Counted from the stretch's first letter, positions 16,604 to 25,705 are shown. The stretch is DNA of 64,000 nt from JAMIFN01 sp964544605 (GCA_964544605.1 CAZJBX010000001.1:62001-126000), one strand, 5' to 3'. Notes: a model not told the origin generated them from the letters alone. A program made the numbers and translations.

Positions 16604-18100
16604 ATGTCCAACCCCAACCCCAGCCCCAAGCCCACGCCATCGGCCCTTGTTTGGCTGCGCCGCGATTTGCGCTGCGACGACCACGCCGCCCTCTACCACG
16701 CGCTGCGCCGCTACCCCAAGGTGTATTGCGCCTTTGTGTTCGATACCGACATTTTGGATGCCTTGCCCACGCGCTGCGATCGGCGGGTCAGCTTCATACA
16801 CGCCAGCGTGCTGGAGCTGCACCAGCGCCTGCAAGAGCTGGCGGCGCAAAGTGGGGCCGAGGTGGGGGCAACAGGCGCTGGCCTCATCGTGCGCCACGGC
16901 CCTGCCGTATCCTGCATCGTGCAATTGGCGCAAGCGCTGGGCGTGCAAGAGGTGCTGACCAACCGCGATTACGAGCCTGCCGCCATCGCCCGCGACCAGC
17001 AGGCCGCTGCCGCTTTGCAGGCCGTGGGCATTGCCTTTAGCGATTACAAAGACCAGGTGCTGCTAGAAAAAAATGAGGTGCTGACCCAGCAAGGCCAGCC
17101 CTACAGCGTTTTCACCCCCTACAAACGCAACTGGTTGCAACAGCTCGATGCCTTCCAGCTCAAACCTTATCCCGTGCAGCGCTACGCCCAGCATCTGGCC
17201 GCGTTGCCAGCGGGCGAGCGCCTGCCCAGCCTGCAAGACTTGGGCTTTCGTCCCAGCAACCTAGCCAGCTTGCCCCTGCCCACAGGTATGAGCGGGGCGC
17301 AGCAACTGCTGCAAGACTTTGCCCCTAGGCTGGCCGCCTACCGTGAAACGCGGGACTACCCTGGGCGCAGGGGCGTGTCTTATCTGTCGGTGCATTTGCG
17401 CTTTGGCACGGTGTCGATTCGGCAATTGGCGGCGCTGGCGGCGCAGCAAGCGGCCACGGGCTGCGAGGGGGCACAAACTTGGCTGTCTGAGCTGGCCTGG
17501 CGCGACTTTTACTTCATGATTTTGTACCACCACCCGCAGGTGGTAACGCAATGCTTCAAGCCCGAATACGATGCCCTGCAATGGGATGATGAACCCGAGC
17601 TGTGGCAGGCATGGTGCGAGGGGCGCACGGGCTACCCGCTGGTGGATGCCGCCATGCGCCAGCTGCTGCAAACGGGCTATATGCACAACCGCCTGCGCAT
17701 GGTGGTCGCCAGCTTTTTAACGAAAGACTTGGGCATGGACTGGCGCAGGGGCGAGCGCTTTTTTGCCCAGCATCTCAATGATTACGACCTCGCCGCCAAC
17801 AACGGCGGCTGGCAATGGGCGGCCTCTACGGGCTGCGATGCCCAGCCCTATTTCCGCATTTTCAATCCCATCACCCAGTCGCAAAAATTCGACCCCCAAG
17901 GCCGCTTCATCCGCCGCTATGTGCCTGAGCTGGCGCAAGTGCCCGACAAGCACCTGCACTTTCCTGCTGCTATGAAGCCCATTGAGCTGGCCGCCTGCGG
18001 CCTGCAATTGGGGCCAGATTACCCCCAGCCCGTGGTCGATCACGCCAGCGCGCGGCAACGCAGCTTGTGGCGCTTTGAGATGAGCAAAGCCAGCGGATGA
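16604..18100 (+). CDS. phrB: Class I deoxyribodipyrimidine photo-lyase
   Basis: Light-driven repair enzyme for cyclobutane pyrimidine dimers, about 498 residues. The N-terminal antenna domain begins LVWLRRDLRCDDHAAL; the helical FAD domain carries TGYPLVDAAMRQL, GYMHNRLRM, DYDLAANNGGWQWAAS and RIFNPITQSQKFDP, all class I hallmarks. I favour the Met at 16604 because AAAGGA sits about 5 bases before it; the Met at 16598 overlaps that site. Last gene of the operon, matching control by a B12-type photoreceptor. Confidence 0.95.
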   Translation: MSNPNPSPKPTPSALVWLRRDLRCDDHAALYHALRRYPKVYCAFVFDTDILDALPTRCDRRVSFIHASVLELHQRLQELAAQSGAEVGATGAGLIVRHGPAVSCIVQLAQALGVQEVLTNRDYEPAAIARDQQAAAALQAVGIAFSDYKDQVLLEKNEVLTQQGQPYSVFTPYKRNWLQQLDAFQLKPYPVQRYAQHLAALPAGERLPSLQDLGFRPSNLASLPLPTGMSGAQQLLQDFAPRLAAYRETRDYPGRRGVSYLSVHLRFGTVSIRQLAALAAQQAATGCEGAQTWLSELAWRDFYFMILYHHPQVVTQCFKPEYDALQWDDEPELWQAWCEGRTGYPLVDAAMRQLLQTGYMHNRLRMVVASFLTKDLGMDWRRGERFFAQHLNDYDLAANNGGWQWAASTGCDAQPYFRIFNPITQSQKFDPQGRFIRRYVPELAQVPDKHLHFPAAMKPIELAACGLQLGPDYPQPVVDHASARQRSLWRFEMSKASG

Positions 18101-18141
18101 GTAGAGGGCCTTGTTGCGCCATAGTCTGGGGCTATTAAGCC

Positions 18142-18176
18142 ATTCTCTTATATAAACATAAGAATTGGATATATTA
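18142..18176. promoter_or_regulatory. AT-rich dyad upstream of sulfide:quinone oxidoreductase
   Basis: Imperfect inverted repeat with arms CTTAT (18147-18151) and ATAAG (18158-18162), extended by TTCT / AGAA, followed by the AT-rich stretch GGATATATTATG. It is the only strongly AT-rich patch nearby, about 75-105 bp before the gene, so a promoter with a regulator dyad is likely. ArsR-type sulfur sensors are a candidate but no such gene is in the window. Confidence 0.5.
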
Positions 18177-18248
18177 TGCTATTCTGATATTCGCTGCCGC
18201 CCCAAGGCGGCCAGCGCAGACAGACCAGAACAAACAGGAGACACGCGC

Positions 18249-19706
18249 ATGGCACGCATTGTGATTTTGGGTGCAGGCATTTCAGGGCACACAGCGGCCC
18301 GCCATTTGCACCGTTATTTGGGCAAAAAGCACGAGATTGTGGTGGTTTCACCCGAGCCGAAGTGGAACTGGATTCCATCGAACATTTGGGTTGGCGTGGG
18401 GCAAATGAGTGAGGAGCAGGTGACTTTTGAGCTGGCCCCGCTTTACAAAAAAATTGGCGCGGACTTCCACCAAGCCAAAGCCCTATCGATTCACCCAGAA
18501 GGCAGTGAGGGCACGGCCCAGCCCTTTGTCAGCATTGAATACACCGATGCCGCCCGCAAAGGCCAGCAAGCGCAACTGACTTACGACTACCTCATCAACG
18601 CCACGGGCCCCAAGCTCAACTTTGATGCCACCGAGGGCCTTGGCCCTGAGCATGGCCACACTGTGTCAGTGTGCACGGCCCAGCACGCGCAGGAGGCCAA
18701 TGAGAAGCTGCAAGAGCAAATCACGCAAATGCGCGAAGGCGCGCGCAAAACTTTTGTCATTGGCACGGGCCACGGCACTTGTACCTGCCAAGGCGCGGCC
18801 TTTGAATACATCAACAACATCGACCACACCCTGCGCGAAGCAGGCGTGCGTGACTTGGCCCGCATCGTTTGGCTCAGCAATGAATACGAGCTGGGCGACT
18901 TTGGCATGGGCGGTGTGCACATCCACCGTGGCGGCTATGTGACGAATGGCAAAACCTTTGCCGAATCGCTGATGGTCGAGCGCGATATGGAGTGGATTGT
19001 GCGTGCCGCCGTGATCAAGGTGGAGGCGGGCAAAATCCATTACGAAACACTTGATGGCAGCATGCACGAGCTGGCATTTGACTTCTCCATGCTTATTCCG
19101 CCCTTTACTGGCGTGGGCCTGAAAGCCTTCAACCGCGCGGGTGAAGACATCACCGCCGAGCTGTTTGCCCCGAATGGCTTTATGCGGGTGGATGCCGACT
19201 ACACCGCCCGCCCCTTTGAGCAGTGGCGCGCCAAAGACTGGCCACAAAGCTACCAAAACCCGCAATATGGCAATTTGTTTGCCATAGGCATTGCCTTTGC
19301 GCCGCCGCACCCCATCAGCAAGCCCATGACGAGTGCGAATGGCACCAACATCACCCCAGCACCACCGCGCACGGGTATGCCCTCGGCCAGCATGGCCATT
19401 GCGGTGGCCAAAAGCATTCGCGACATGATTCAAGGTGCGGCCGTGCCCACCCACCATGCGTCTATGGCCAAAGTCGGGGCGGCCTGCATTGCCTCTACGG
19501 GGGCGCATTTTTTGCGCGGCTCGGCGGCCACGATGACCGTCTTCCCCGTGGTGCCCGACTACGAAACCTACCCGCAGTATGGGCGCGATATGAGCCTGAC
19601 CTTTGGCGAAATTGGCTTGGCAGGGCACTGGATGAAAGCTTTTTTGCACCACAGCTTCATCTACCAAGCCAAAATGCGCCCTGGCTGGTGGCTGATGCCC
19701 GATTGA
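18249..19706 (+). CDS. sqr: Sulfide:quinone oxidoreductase-like flavoprotein
   Basis: Membrane-associated FAD enzyme that oxidises sulfide and passes electrons to quinone. The 485 residues begin RIVILGAGISGHTAARHL. Cysteines occur in the contexts expected for the three SQR positions: VSVCTAQHA, HGTCTCQGAAFEY and KVGAACIASTG. The C terminus (HWMKAFLHHSFIY) resembles the membrane-binding amphipathic end of SQR. AGGAG lies 9 bases upstream of the ATG. A 52-residue protein follows. A related flavocytochrome-like oxidoreductase is the main alternative. Confidence 0.82.
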   Translation: MARIVILGAGISGHTAARHLHRYLGKKHEIVVVSPEPKWNWIPSNIWVGVGQMSEEQVTFELAPLYKKIGADFHQAKALSIHPEGSEGTAQPFVSIEYTDAARKGQQAQLTYDYLINATGPKLNFDATEGLGPEHGHTVSVCTAQHAQEANEKLQEQITQMREGARKTFVIGTGHGTCTCQGAAFEYINNIDHTLREAGVRDLARIVWLSNEYELGDFGMGGVHIHRGGYVTNGKTFAESLMVERDMEWIVRAAVIKVEAGKIHYETLDGSMHELAFDFSMLIPPFTGVGLKAFNRAGEDITAELFAPNGFMRVDADYTARPFEQWRAKDWPQSYQNPQYGNLFAIGIAFAPPHPISKPMTSANGTNITPAPPRTGMPSASMAIAVAKSIRDMIQGAAVPTHHASMAKVGAACIASTGAHFLRGSAATMTVFPVVPDYETYPQYGRDMSLTFGEIGLAGHWMKAFLHHSFIYQAKMRPGWWLMPD

Positions 19707-19752
19707 GCCGCTGCCACCCACTGTTCGCCCTTTTCTGCCACGGAGTAAAGCC

Positions 19753-19911
19753 ATGAGCCAAGCAGCCCACAACAAAGACCCCTACGAGCAAGCCTATTAC
19801 CCGCCCATGCCCACGCGCCTGACCCGCTTCATGCGCCGCTGCGTGCTGTGGCAGGTGCTGCGTTTTGTCATCATCAACTTCAAAATGCTGCGCTTGATGC
19901 GGCGCGCTTAG
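19753..19911 (+). CDS. Small basic protein (52 residues) downstream of sqr
   Basis: Short frame of 52 codons with a good GGAG at 19742-19745, 7 bases before the ATG, and 46 bp after sqr. The N-terminal part is polar and tyrosine-rich (DPYEQAYYPPMPT); the C-terminal half is amphipathic, basic and hydrophobic (WQVLRFVIINFKMLRLMRRA), as expected for a peptide that binds a membrane or partner protein. I do not recognise it. Position suggests co-transcription with sqr and perhaps an accessory role. Confidence 0.7.
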   Translation: MSQAAHNKDPYEQAYYPPMPTRLTRFMRRCVLWQVLRFVIINFKMLRLMRRA

Positions 19912-19943
19912 GGCCAGCGGGCCGCAGCGCCCAGCAGGGTTGG

Positions 19944-19981
19944 AGCCAGCCAAGGGCCATGTGCCCAGTGCTGGCTTTCTT
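19944..19981 (+). terminator. Probable terminator after sqr and the small gene
   Basis: Outer stem AGCCAGC / GCTGGCT and inner stem GGGC / GCCC, followed by TTCTT. The T-run is imperfect, so it may be weak. Confidence 0.5.
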
Positions 19982-20062
19982 GGCTTGTGCAACCGCCCCC
20001 AAAAGGGCAGCGCTTTTGCCATAATGGCCCGCTTGAATTCAGAGACAAACAAGGAGAGACAG

Positions 20063-20614
20063 GTGCGTTCATTTGCGGTACTTGCGGTGGCGGCTTTGGT
20101 ATTGAATTTGGCCGCTTGCGGCAAAAAAGAGGCCGATACGGGGGCCGAACAGCCCGCACCAGCCGCCACCAACGCCACGGCTGAGCCCACTTGGGCCGTG
20201 GGCGGCCTAGAAGATGCCGTAGCCGAGACAGGCGCCACTGCGCCGCCCAACACTGCTGACGCGCCAGATACGGTCAGCGGCGTTTATGTCGGCGGCCACC
20301 GCTATGCACAAATTGAGCGCGATGGCCCGCAGCGCCTGCGCTTTTTTTTGAGCGCCCCCCACCCCGATGCCAGCCAAGATTGCAGCTTGGGCGATGAAGT
20401 GGGGCAGCCGCTGTATGCGCAAATCGAGGTCGGCGGCAGCAGCGCCTTGTATGAGGCCATGCCGTATCGCCTGCGCTTTTATCTGCATGCGGGCAGTTTG
20501 CGTGTGGAGCAACAGGGCTTGGGCGAGACGGATCCGAAATGCGATTTTGCGGGGGTCTTGCTCAAAGATGCCAGTGTGGTTAGCCCCAACTGGGATTTTG
20601 AGGACAGCGATTAA
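20063..20614 (+). CDS. Hypothetical lipoprotein, GTG start
   Basis: Protein of 183 residues starting at GTG 20063, chosen because AAGGAG lies 6 bases upstream and a lipoprotein signal follows at once (hydrophobic stretch, lipobox LAAC, then GKK). The mature part has an Ala/Thr/Pro-rich linker and a C-terminal domain (about residues 75-183) with GVYVGGHRYAQIERDG and two cysteines (DCSLG, KCDF) that may pair. A -10-like CATAAT lies at 20020-20025. I do not recognise the domain. Confidence 0.75.
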   Translation: MRSFAVLAVAALVLNLAACGKKEADTGAEQPAPAATNATAEPTWAVGGLEDAVAETGATAPPNTADAPDTVSGVYVGGHRYAQIERDGPQRLRFFLSAPHPDASQDCSLGDEVGQPLYAQIEVGGSSALYEAMPYRLRFYLHAGSLRVEQQGLGETDPKCDFAGVLLKDASVVSPNWDFEDSD

Positions 20615-20759
20615 GCCGCGAATTGGGGCAGTGTTGGCGTTTTTGCACGACTTTGCATTTTTGCCGCTGAGCTTGGTGGGGCTTTGAGGCCCTGCGGCTT
20701 ATACTTTCGGCACTTTAAATCGGCTGTGTTTTTTGCCCTTCGCTCTCTTGCCATTGGCC

Positions 20760-23117
20760 ATGCGCCCTGTCTCTTACACCCCCTACCGAGAAATCTCGCC
20801 AGTGCAGCATATTCAAGGGCTGGACGGGATTCGTGCTCTGGCGGTTTTGGCGGTGATTTTTTTTCACGCCGATATCCACCATTTTGTCGGTGGCGGATTT
20901 CTGGGTGTGGATGTTTTCTTTACCCTATCGGGTTTTTTAATTACCAGCTTGCTGCTGGCCGAATTAAAAAAGAACAATGGCATTGATTTTTTGCGCTTTT
21001 ATATTCGGCGTTTTAAGCGCCTGCTGCCGGCACTGTATGCTTTGCTGCTGCTGGCTAGCATCTACACCTATATTTTTGCGCCAGATGCAATAGAGGCTTT
21101 GCGCCGCGATATTCCTGCGGCGCTTTTGTATTACTCCAATCTGTGGCAGTTGTTGGATCAGCAAAGCTATTTTGAGGGCTTTGGCCGCCCCCACGCTTTG
21201 CAGCATTTGTGGTCTTTGGCGATTGAGGAGCAGTTCTATATCGTTTGGCCCGTGCTTTTGCTGCTGCTGTATCGCCTGCGGCGGGTGTTGCCGTTGTTTG
21301 TCAGTATTGCGGCTTTGGCCTTGGCTTCGGCGGCCTGGATGTGGTGGCTGGCCGAGGCGCGGCAAATCCCGATTGCGGCGGCCCCTGAGCGCCTGTATTT
21401 GGCCAGCGACACCCATGTTCACGGCCTGCTGTTTGGCGCTTTGCTGGCCAGTTTTTATCGCCCCAATACCCTCAGGCAAGCGTGGCAGACAAAGATGGTG
21501 GCCCTACTGGGTGGCGTAGCCCTGCTGTATTTGTTATTGGCACTTTGGTTTTTGACCGAGGCCGAACCCTTTTTGTATCGGGGTGGTTTTGTGGGTGTGG
21601 CTTTTGCCACCATGTTGTTGATTGTCTCGGCATCCAGCCCCAATCAGCCCATCAATTATTTGTTTAAAAACAAAGGGCTGGATTGGATCGGCAAGCGCTC
21701 TTATGCCTTGTATTTGTGGCATTGGCCCGTGTTTGTTTATTTGCGCCCTGGCGAGGAATTGAGCAGCAATATCTATCTGGCTTTTGCGATTCGCTTGGCC
21801 CTCACTTTTGTGTTGGCTGAACTGTCTTACCGCTGGGTGGAGCAGCCCATTCGCCGCGCCCGTTGGCGTGATCTACGCTGGCCCAGACGCAGTGCCTATG
21901 GCCTGGGTTTGAGCCTGATGGCGGCGGCGATTGCCGTTTTGTATATGCCGCGCAATTTGCATTTTTTGCCCATGCCTGAGCAAGACATCATGCCCATTGC
22001 CAGCGATGCCGAAGTGCTGGCGCAAGCGGCCGCAGGCAAGCGCCATGCCGTCAGTGCCATGAGCCACAGTTTGGCCATTGTGGCGCCAGCGCCTGAGGAA
22101 GGGCAGGCGGCGCTGGGGCCAAGCAGCGCAGTGTCTTTTGTCGATTTGGATGCCCAAAGCGAGCAGGTGCTGGACGAGGCGGCGCAGCAGTTCGGGGCCT
22201 ATCAGTTGGAAGCCGATGCCGTTTGGCAGGCCCAAACTGGGGCCGCGCCCTTGGTGCAGGTCAGCGCCATCACGGCCTTGGGCGATTCCGTCATGCTGGG
22301 GGCAAGGCCAGCCTTGGCACGGCGTTTGCCCATTTCTTATATGGATGCACAAGTGGGGCGGCAGGCTTCGGGCCTGCTCAAAGTGCTGCGCGAGATGAAA
22401 GCCAAGCAAGCGATCTCACCCTTGGTGCTCATCCACATTGGCACCAATGGCTATATCTACGAAGCCAATTTACGCAAAATTTTGGGCCTGCTGGAAGACG
22501 CAGAAAAGGTGCTGCTCATCAATATTTTTGCCGATAGGCGCTGGGCCGCAGACAACAATGCCTTGTTGCAACGCTTTGCGCTTGAATACCCCAATGTGGA
22601 GGTGCTGGACTGGGAGAGCCGTGCCTCGGCCCACCCTGAGTATTTTGTGAAAGATGGCGTGCATTTGAACAGCGCAGGCATGGCCGCCTATGCCGATATG
22701 GTGCATGGGCGTTTGAATTTGCCCGAACACTTTGCCCGCCCCACTTTGTATGTGGTGCCACCTGAAAACCTGCCGCCCTCAGTGGCACAAAGCCAGCAAA
22801 CACAGGCGCGCCAATTGGCCACGACTGCGGCGGCGGTGCAGGCCAAGAAAGCGGCTGTGGCGGTGAAGGCAGAAAAACCCAGCCCTGCTGAGGTGGCGAG
22901 CAGCGCCGAAGCGATGGCGACCACGGTCGCTGCGCCTGCCGCAGTTAGCGCAGCCGCTGAGAGCACTCCAGCCTTCATCCAACCCGTTGAATCTGCCGCC
23001 GCGCCAGCAGAGGGGAGTGCGCCTGCTGTAGCCGCGCCTGAGCCGCCAGCGCGTCGGGCCAATCGTGCGGCCAAACGCAGCCCGCCCTTGGGCACGGTAG
23101 AGGGTTTGCTCAACTGA
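20760..23117 (+). CDS. OatA-like acyltransferase with SGNH domain
   Basis: Membrane O-acetyltransferase of 785 residues. Residues ~15-390 form the Acyltransferase-3 domain (GLDGIRALAVLAVIFFHADI, GVDVFFTLSGFLIT, LWSLAIEEQFYIVWP). Residues ~500-660 form an extracytoplasmic SGNH domain with GDSVMLG, HIGTNG and DGVHLNSAGM, the block set of OatA peptidoglycan O-acetyltransferases. The last ~110 residues are an Ala/Pro/Lys-rich tail, perhaps periplasmic and cell-wall-associated. A -10-like TATACT lies at 20700-20705. Peptidoglycan as acceptor is inferred. The frame is intact here, unlike the gene at the left edge. Confidence 0.9.
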   Translation: MRPVSYTPYREISPVQHIQGLDGIRALAVLAVIFFHADIHHFVGGGFLGVDVFFTLSGFLITSLLLAELKKNNGIDFLRFYIRRFKRLLPALYALLLLASIYTYIFAPDAIEALRRDIPAALLYYSNLWQLLDQQSYFEGFGRPHALQHLWSLAIEEQFYIVWPVLLLLLYRLRRVLPLFVSIAALALASAAWMWWLAEARQIPIAAAPERLYLASDTHVHGLLFGALLASFYRPNTLRQAWQTKMVALLGGVALLYLLLALWFLTEAEPFLYRGGFVGVAFATMLLIVSASSPNQPINYLFKNKGLDWIGKRSYALYLWHWPVFVYLRPGEELSSNIYLAFAIRLALTFVLAELSYRWVEQPIRRARWRDLRWPRRSAYGLGLSLMAAAIAVLYMPRNLHFLPMPEQDIMPIASDAEVLAQAAAGKRHAVSAMSHSLAIVAPAPEEGQAALGPSSAVSFVDLDAQSEQVLDEAAQQFGAYQLEADAVWQAQTGAAPLVQVSAITALGDSVMLGARPALARRLPISYMDAQVGRQASGLLKVLREMKAKQAISPLVLIHIGTNGYIYEANLRKILGLLEDAEKVLLINIFADRRWAADNNALLQRFALEYPNVEVLDWESRASAHPEYFVKDGVHLNSAGMAAYADMVHGRLNLPEHFARPTLYVVPPENLPPSVAQSQQTQARQLATTAAAVQAKKAAVAVKAEKPSPAEVASSAEAMATTVAAPAAVSAAAESTPAFIQPVESAAAPAEGSAPAVAAPEPPARRANRAAKRSPPLGTVEGLLN

Positions 23118-23150
23118 GCTGAGCCAAGCTGGACTCCTGCGCTTTGGCAT

Positions 23151-23185
23151 AAAAAAGCCCGCCGAGCACGGTGGCTGAGGCGGGC
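23151..23185 (-). terminator. Intrinsic terminator of accA
   Basis: On the minus strand a 7-bp stem GCCCGCC / GGCGGGC with a 15-base loop is followed by six T. It lies 34 bases past the accA stop. Confidence 0.88.
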
Positions 23186-23218
23186 AGAGCAAGGCTTGCA
23201 TAGCAGCAAGCGCAGGGC

Positions 23219-24193
23219 TTATTTATCGGCCTTGGTGTCGTTGAAGCGGCCAAAGCCTTGAATCTTCTCGTAGCGGCGCTCCACCAGCTCTTTGGGTTTG
23301 AGGTCGGCCACTTGGCGGTAGGCATCGCTCAAGGCGCGTTTGAGGAAGGCGGCCATTTGTTCGTGGTTGCGGTGGCCGCCGCCCACGGGCTCGTTCACCA
23401 CTTTATCGACCAAGCCCAGTGCCTTGAGGCGATGCGCGGTGATGCCCAAGGCTTCGGCGGCGAGTTCGGCTTTTTCGCTGGTCTTCCACAAAATAGAGGC
23501 GCAGCCCTCGGGGCTGATGACAGAGTAGATGGCGTATTGCAGCATCAGTACCTGATCGGCCACGCTGATGGCCAAAGCGCCGCCTGAGCCGCCTTCGCCG
23601 ATGATGGTGGAGATGATGGGCACTTGCAGTTGCGCCATCTCATAAATGTTGCGGCCAATGGCCTCAGACTGGCCGCGTTCTTCGGCATCCATGCCAGGGA
23701 AGGCCCCTGGTGTATCGACAAAGGTGAAGACCGGTAGCTTGAACTTTTCGGCGGTTTTCATCAGGCGCAAAGCTTTGCGGTAGCCCTCAGGGCGGCTCAT
23801 GCCAAAGTTGCGGGCGGCGCGCTCTTTGGTATCACGGCCTTTTTGGTGGCCCAGCACCACGCAGGGCGTGCCGTTAAACCGCGCCAAGCCGCCGATGATG
23901 GATTGGTCGTCGGCAAAGTGGCGGTCGCCGTGCAGCTCTTCAAAATCAGTGAAGCAGTGGCGGATGTAGTCCAGCGTGTAGGGGCGCTCAGGGTGGCGGG
24001 CGATTTTTGTCACCTGCCAAGGGCTGAGCTTGCTGTAGATGTCTTTGGTCAGCTTTTGGCTTTTGTCGGCCAACTGCTCAATTTCTTTGGAAATATCGAC
24101 CGCGCTTTCGTTGTGCACAAAGCGCAATTCTTCAATCTTGCCCTCAAGCTCGGCAATGGGTTGCTCGAAGTCGAGAAATACTTTTTTGGCCAC
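23219..24193 (-). CDS. accA: Acetyl-CoA carboxylase carboxyltransferase subunit alpha
   Basis: Transfers the carboxyl group from AccB-biotin to acetyl-CoA together with AccD. The 324 residues begin at GTG (AKKVFLDFEQPIAELEGKI) with AAGGA about 9 bases upstream. Crotonase-type motifs GGLARFNG, FVDTPGAFPGMDAEERGQ and EGGSGGALAI are visible. Transcribed alone; accB-accC lie about 17 kb away in the same window. Confidence 0.97.
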   Translation of the reverse strand: MAKKVFLDFEQPIAELEGKIEELRFVHNESAVDISKEIEQLADKSQKLTKDIYSKLSPWQVTKIARHPERPYTLDYIRHCFTDFEELHGDRHFADDQSIIGGLARFNGTPCVVLGHQKGRDTKERAARNFGMSRPEGYRKALRLMKTAEKFKLPVFTFVDTPGAFPGMDAEERGQSEAIGRNIYEMAQLQVPIISTIIGEGGSGGALAISVADQVLMLQYAIYSVISPEGCASILWKTSEKAELAAEALGITAHRLKALGLVDKVVNEPVGGGHRNHEQMAAFLKRALSDAYRQVADLKPKELVERRYEKIQGFGRFNDTKADK

Positions 24194-24331
24194 GCGAAGT
24201 TTCCTTCCAGCTCATTCGCTTTTTGTTTCGTCAAGTCTGAGCGCCCAGCAATTGGGCCTCAAACGCAATACTTGGGCATTTTAGCGACAAACTGAGGCCC
24301 TGCGCCCATCTGTTGCTGGCTCAGGGCTTCT

Positions 24332-24337
24332 TATAAT
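24332..24337 (+). promoter_or_regulatory. -10 element for dolP-dut
   Basis: Perfect TATAAT 32 bp upstream of the dolP start. No convincing -35 at the usual distance. Confidence 0.5.
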
Positions 24338-24369
24338 GTTTCGTTCAGTTTTTTAAGCGGAGATGCGTG

Positions 24370-25116
24370 ATGATGAAAATGTCCAAATCCTCATGGGTGC
24401 TTGGTGCTTTGGCTGCGCTGTGTTTGCAAGCCTGCGCCCCTCTTTTGTTGGGCGGCGCGGCCGTGGGTGGGGCCATGGTGGCCAGCGATCGCCGCACCTC
24501 TGGTGCGCAGTTGGAGGACCAAGGCATTGAGATGCGTGCCTCGGCCCGCATTCGTCAGCAATTGACCGAGCGCCACCACATCAACTACCTCAGCTACAAC
24601 CGCTATTTGCTGCTGACGGGTGAAGTCGGCACCGAGGAGCAAAAGGCCAAGGCTGGCGAGATTGCGGCGGGGGTGGAGAATGTCATCAAGGTCTATAACG
24701 AGCTGGCCGTGATGCCCAATTCCAGCCTGTCGGTACGCACCTCAGACACCTTGATGACGACCCGCGTGAAGTCGGCCTTGGTGGATGCCAAAGACCTTTA
24801 CGCCAATTCGGTGTCGGTTTCGACCGAACGGGCCATTGTTTACCTCATGGGCCGCGTGACCCAACGCGAGGCCGAGCGCATCACCGATATCGCCAGCACC
24901 ACCAAGGGTGTGAAGCGCGTGGTGAGCCTGCTGGAAATCATCAGCGAGGAAGAAAAAGCCCGCGCCCTGCCACAGCCGCCTGCCGAGGCCAAGGTGCAGT
25001 ATGACAACCCCAATGCCAGCAACACCCACGCCACGCAAGTGACCAACCCCAATTTGCCCGATAACCCCCCCGTTGAGCGCGAACTACAAGCGCCAGCGCC
25101 AGTTGAGGTGCGCTGA
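24370..25116 (+). CDS. dolP: BON-domain outer-membrane lipoprotein (DolP-like)
   Basis: Envelope-integrity lipoprotein of about 248 residues. The signal sequence ends at the lipobox LQAC. Two BON domains follow (residues ~55-125 with LTGEVGTEEQKAKAGEIAAG and ~135-205 with YLMGRVTQREAERITDIAST), then a disordered Asn/Pro-rich tail. E. coli DolP binds anionic phospholipid and supports outer-membrane assembly. The start at 24370 follows GGAG by 7 bases. The stop overlaps the dut start by one base (TGATG). Confidence 0.88.
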   Translation: MMKMSKSSWVLGALAALCLQACAPLLLGGAAVGGAMVASDRRTSGAQLEDQGIEMRASARIRQQLTERHHINYLSYNRYLLLTGEVGTEEQKAKAGEIAAGVENVIKVYNELAVMPNSSLSVRTSDTLMTTRVKSALVDAKDLYANSVSVSTERAIVYLMGRVTQREAERITDIASTTKGVKRVVSLLEIISEEEKARALPQPPAEAKVQYDNPNASNTHATQVTNPNLPDNPPVERELQAPAPVEVR

Positions 25117-25562
25117 TGCAGATTCAAGTCAAGGTATTGGATGAGCGCCTGCAAACGGCCCTGCCCAGCTATGCCACGGCAGGCAGTGCAGGGCTGGATT
25201 TGCGCGCCTGCATCGATGCGCCGCTGGAGCTGGCTCCGGGCGCTTGCGAGTTGATTGCCACGGGTTTGGCCGCTTATATTGCCGACCCCGCTTATGCGGG
25301 CCTGATTTTGCCGCGCTCAGGCTTGGGCCACAAACACGGCATTGTGCTGGGCAATTTGGTGGGCCTGATTGACTCGGATTACCAAGGCGAGCTGAAGGTG
25401 AGCGCCTGGAACCGCAGTGCCACGCCCTATACCTTGCAGCCCTTGGAGCGCTTGGCCCAGCTCATCATCGTGCCTGTGGTGCAAGCGCAGTGGCAGGTGG
25501 TGGCTGACTTTGCTGATGCCAGTGCCCGCAGCGCAGGCGGCTTTGGCTCAACGGGGCGTTGA
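25116..25562 (+). CDS. dut: Deoxyuridine 5'-triphosphate nucleotidohydrolase
   Basis: Trimeric dUTPase that makes dUMP and keeps uracil out of DNA. All five motifs can be read in 148 residues: AGSAGLDLRA, LILPRSGLGHKHG, NLVGLIDSDYQGE, PLERLAQL and the C-terminal GGFGSTG that closes over the active site. Translationally coupled to dolP. Confidence 0.97.
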   Translation: MQIQVKVLDERLQTALPSYATAGSAGLDLRACIDAPLELAPGACELIATGLAAYIADPAYAGLILPRSGLGHKHGIVLGNLVGLIDSDYQGELKVSAWNRSATPYTLQPLERLAQLIIVPVVQAQWQVVADFADASARSAGGFGSTGR

Positions 25563-25705
25563 TGCCTTGGCCGATGGCCTTGGTGAATTTGCGGTAAAGC
25601 AAACACGCTTTGGGGCATAAGCCCTACAATCGCCCCCATTCTGCTTGGGCCCTTGGCGTGCTGGGGGTGACAAGCAGCCTTTGCCATCTTTCTGGAGATT
25701 ATTTG

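Noticed and set aside
20342..20349. Run of eight T inside the lipoprotein gene, and another at 20857-20864 in the OatA-like gene
   Set aside because: Both frames are intact and eight bases is too short to argue for programmed slippage.
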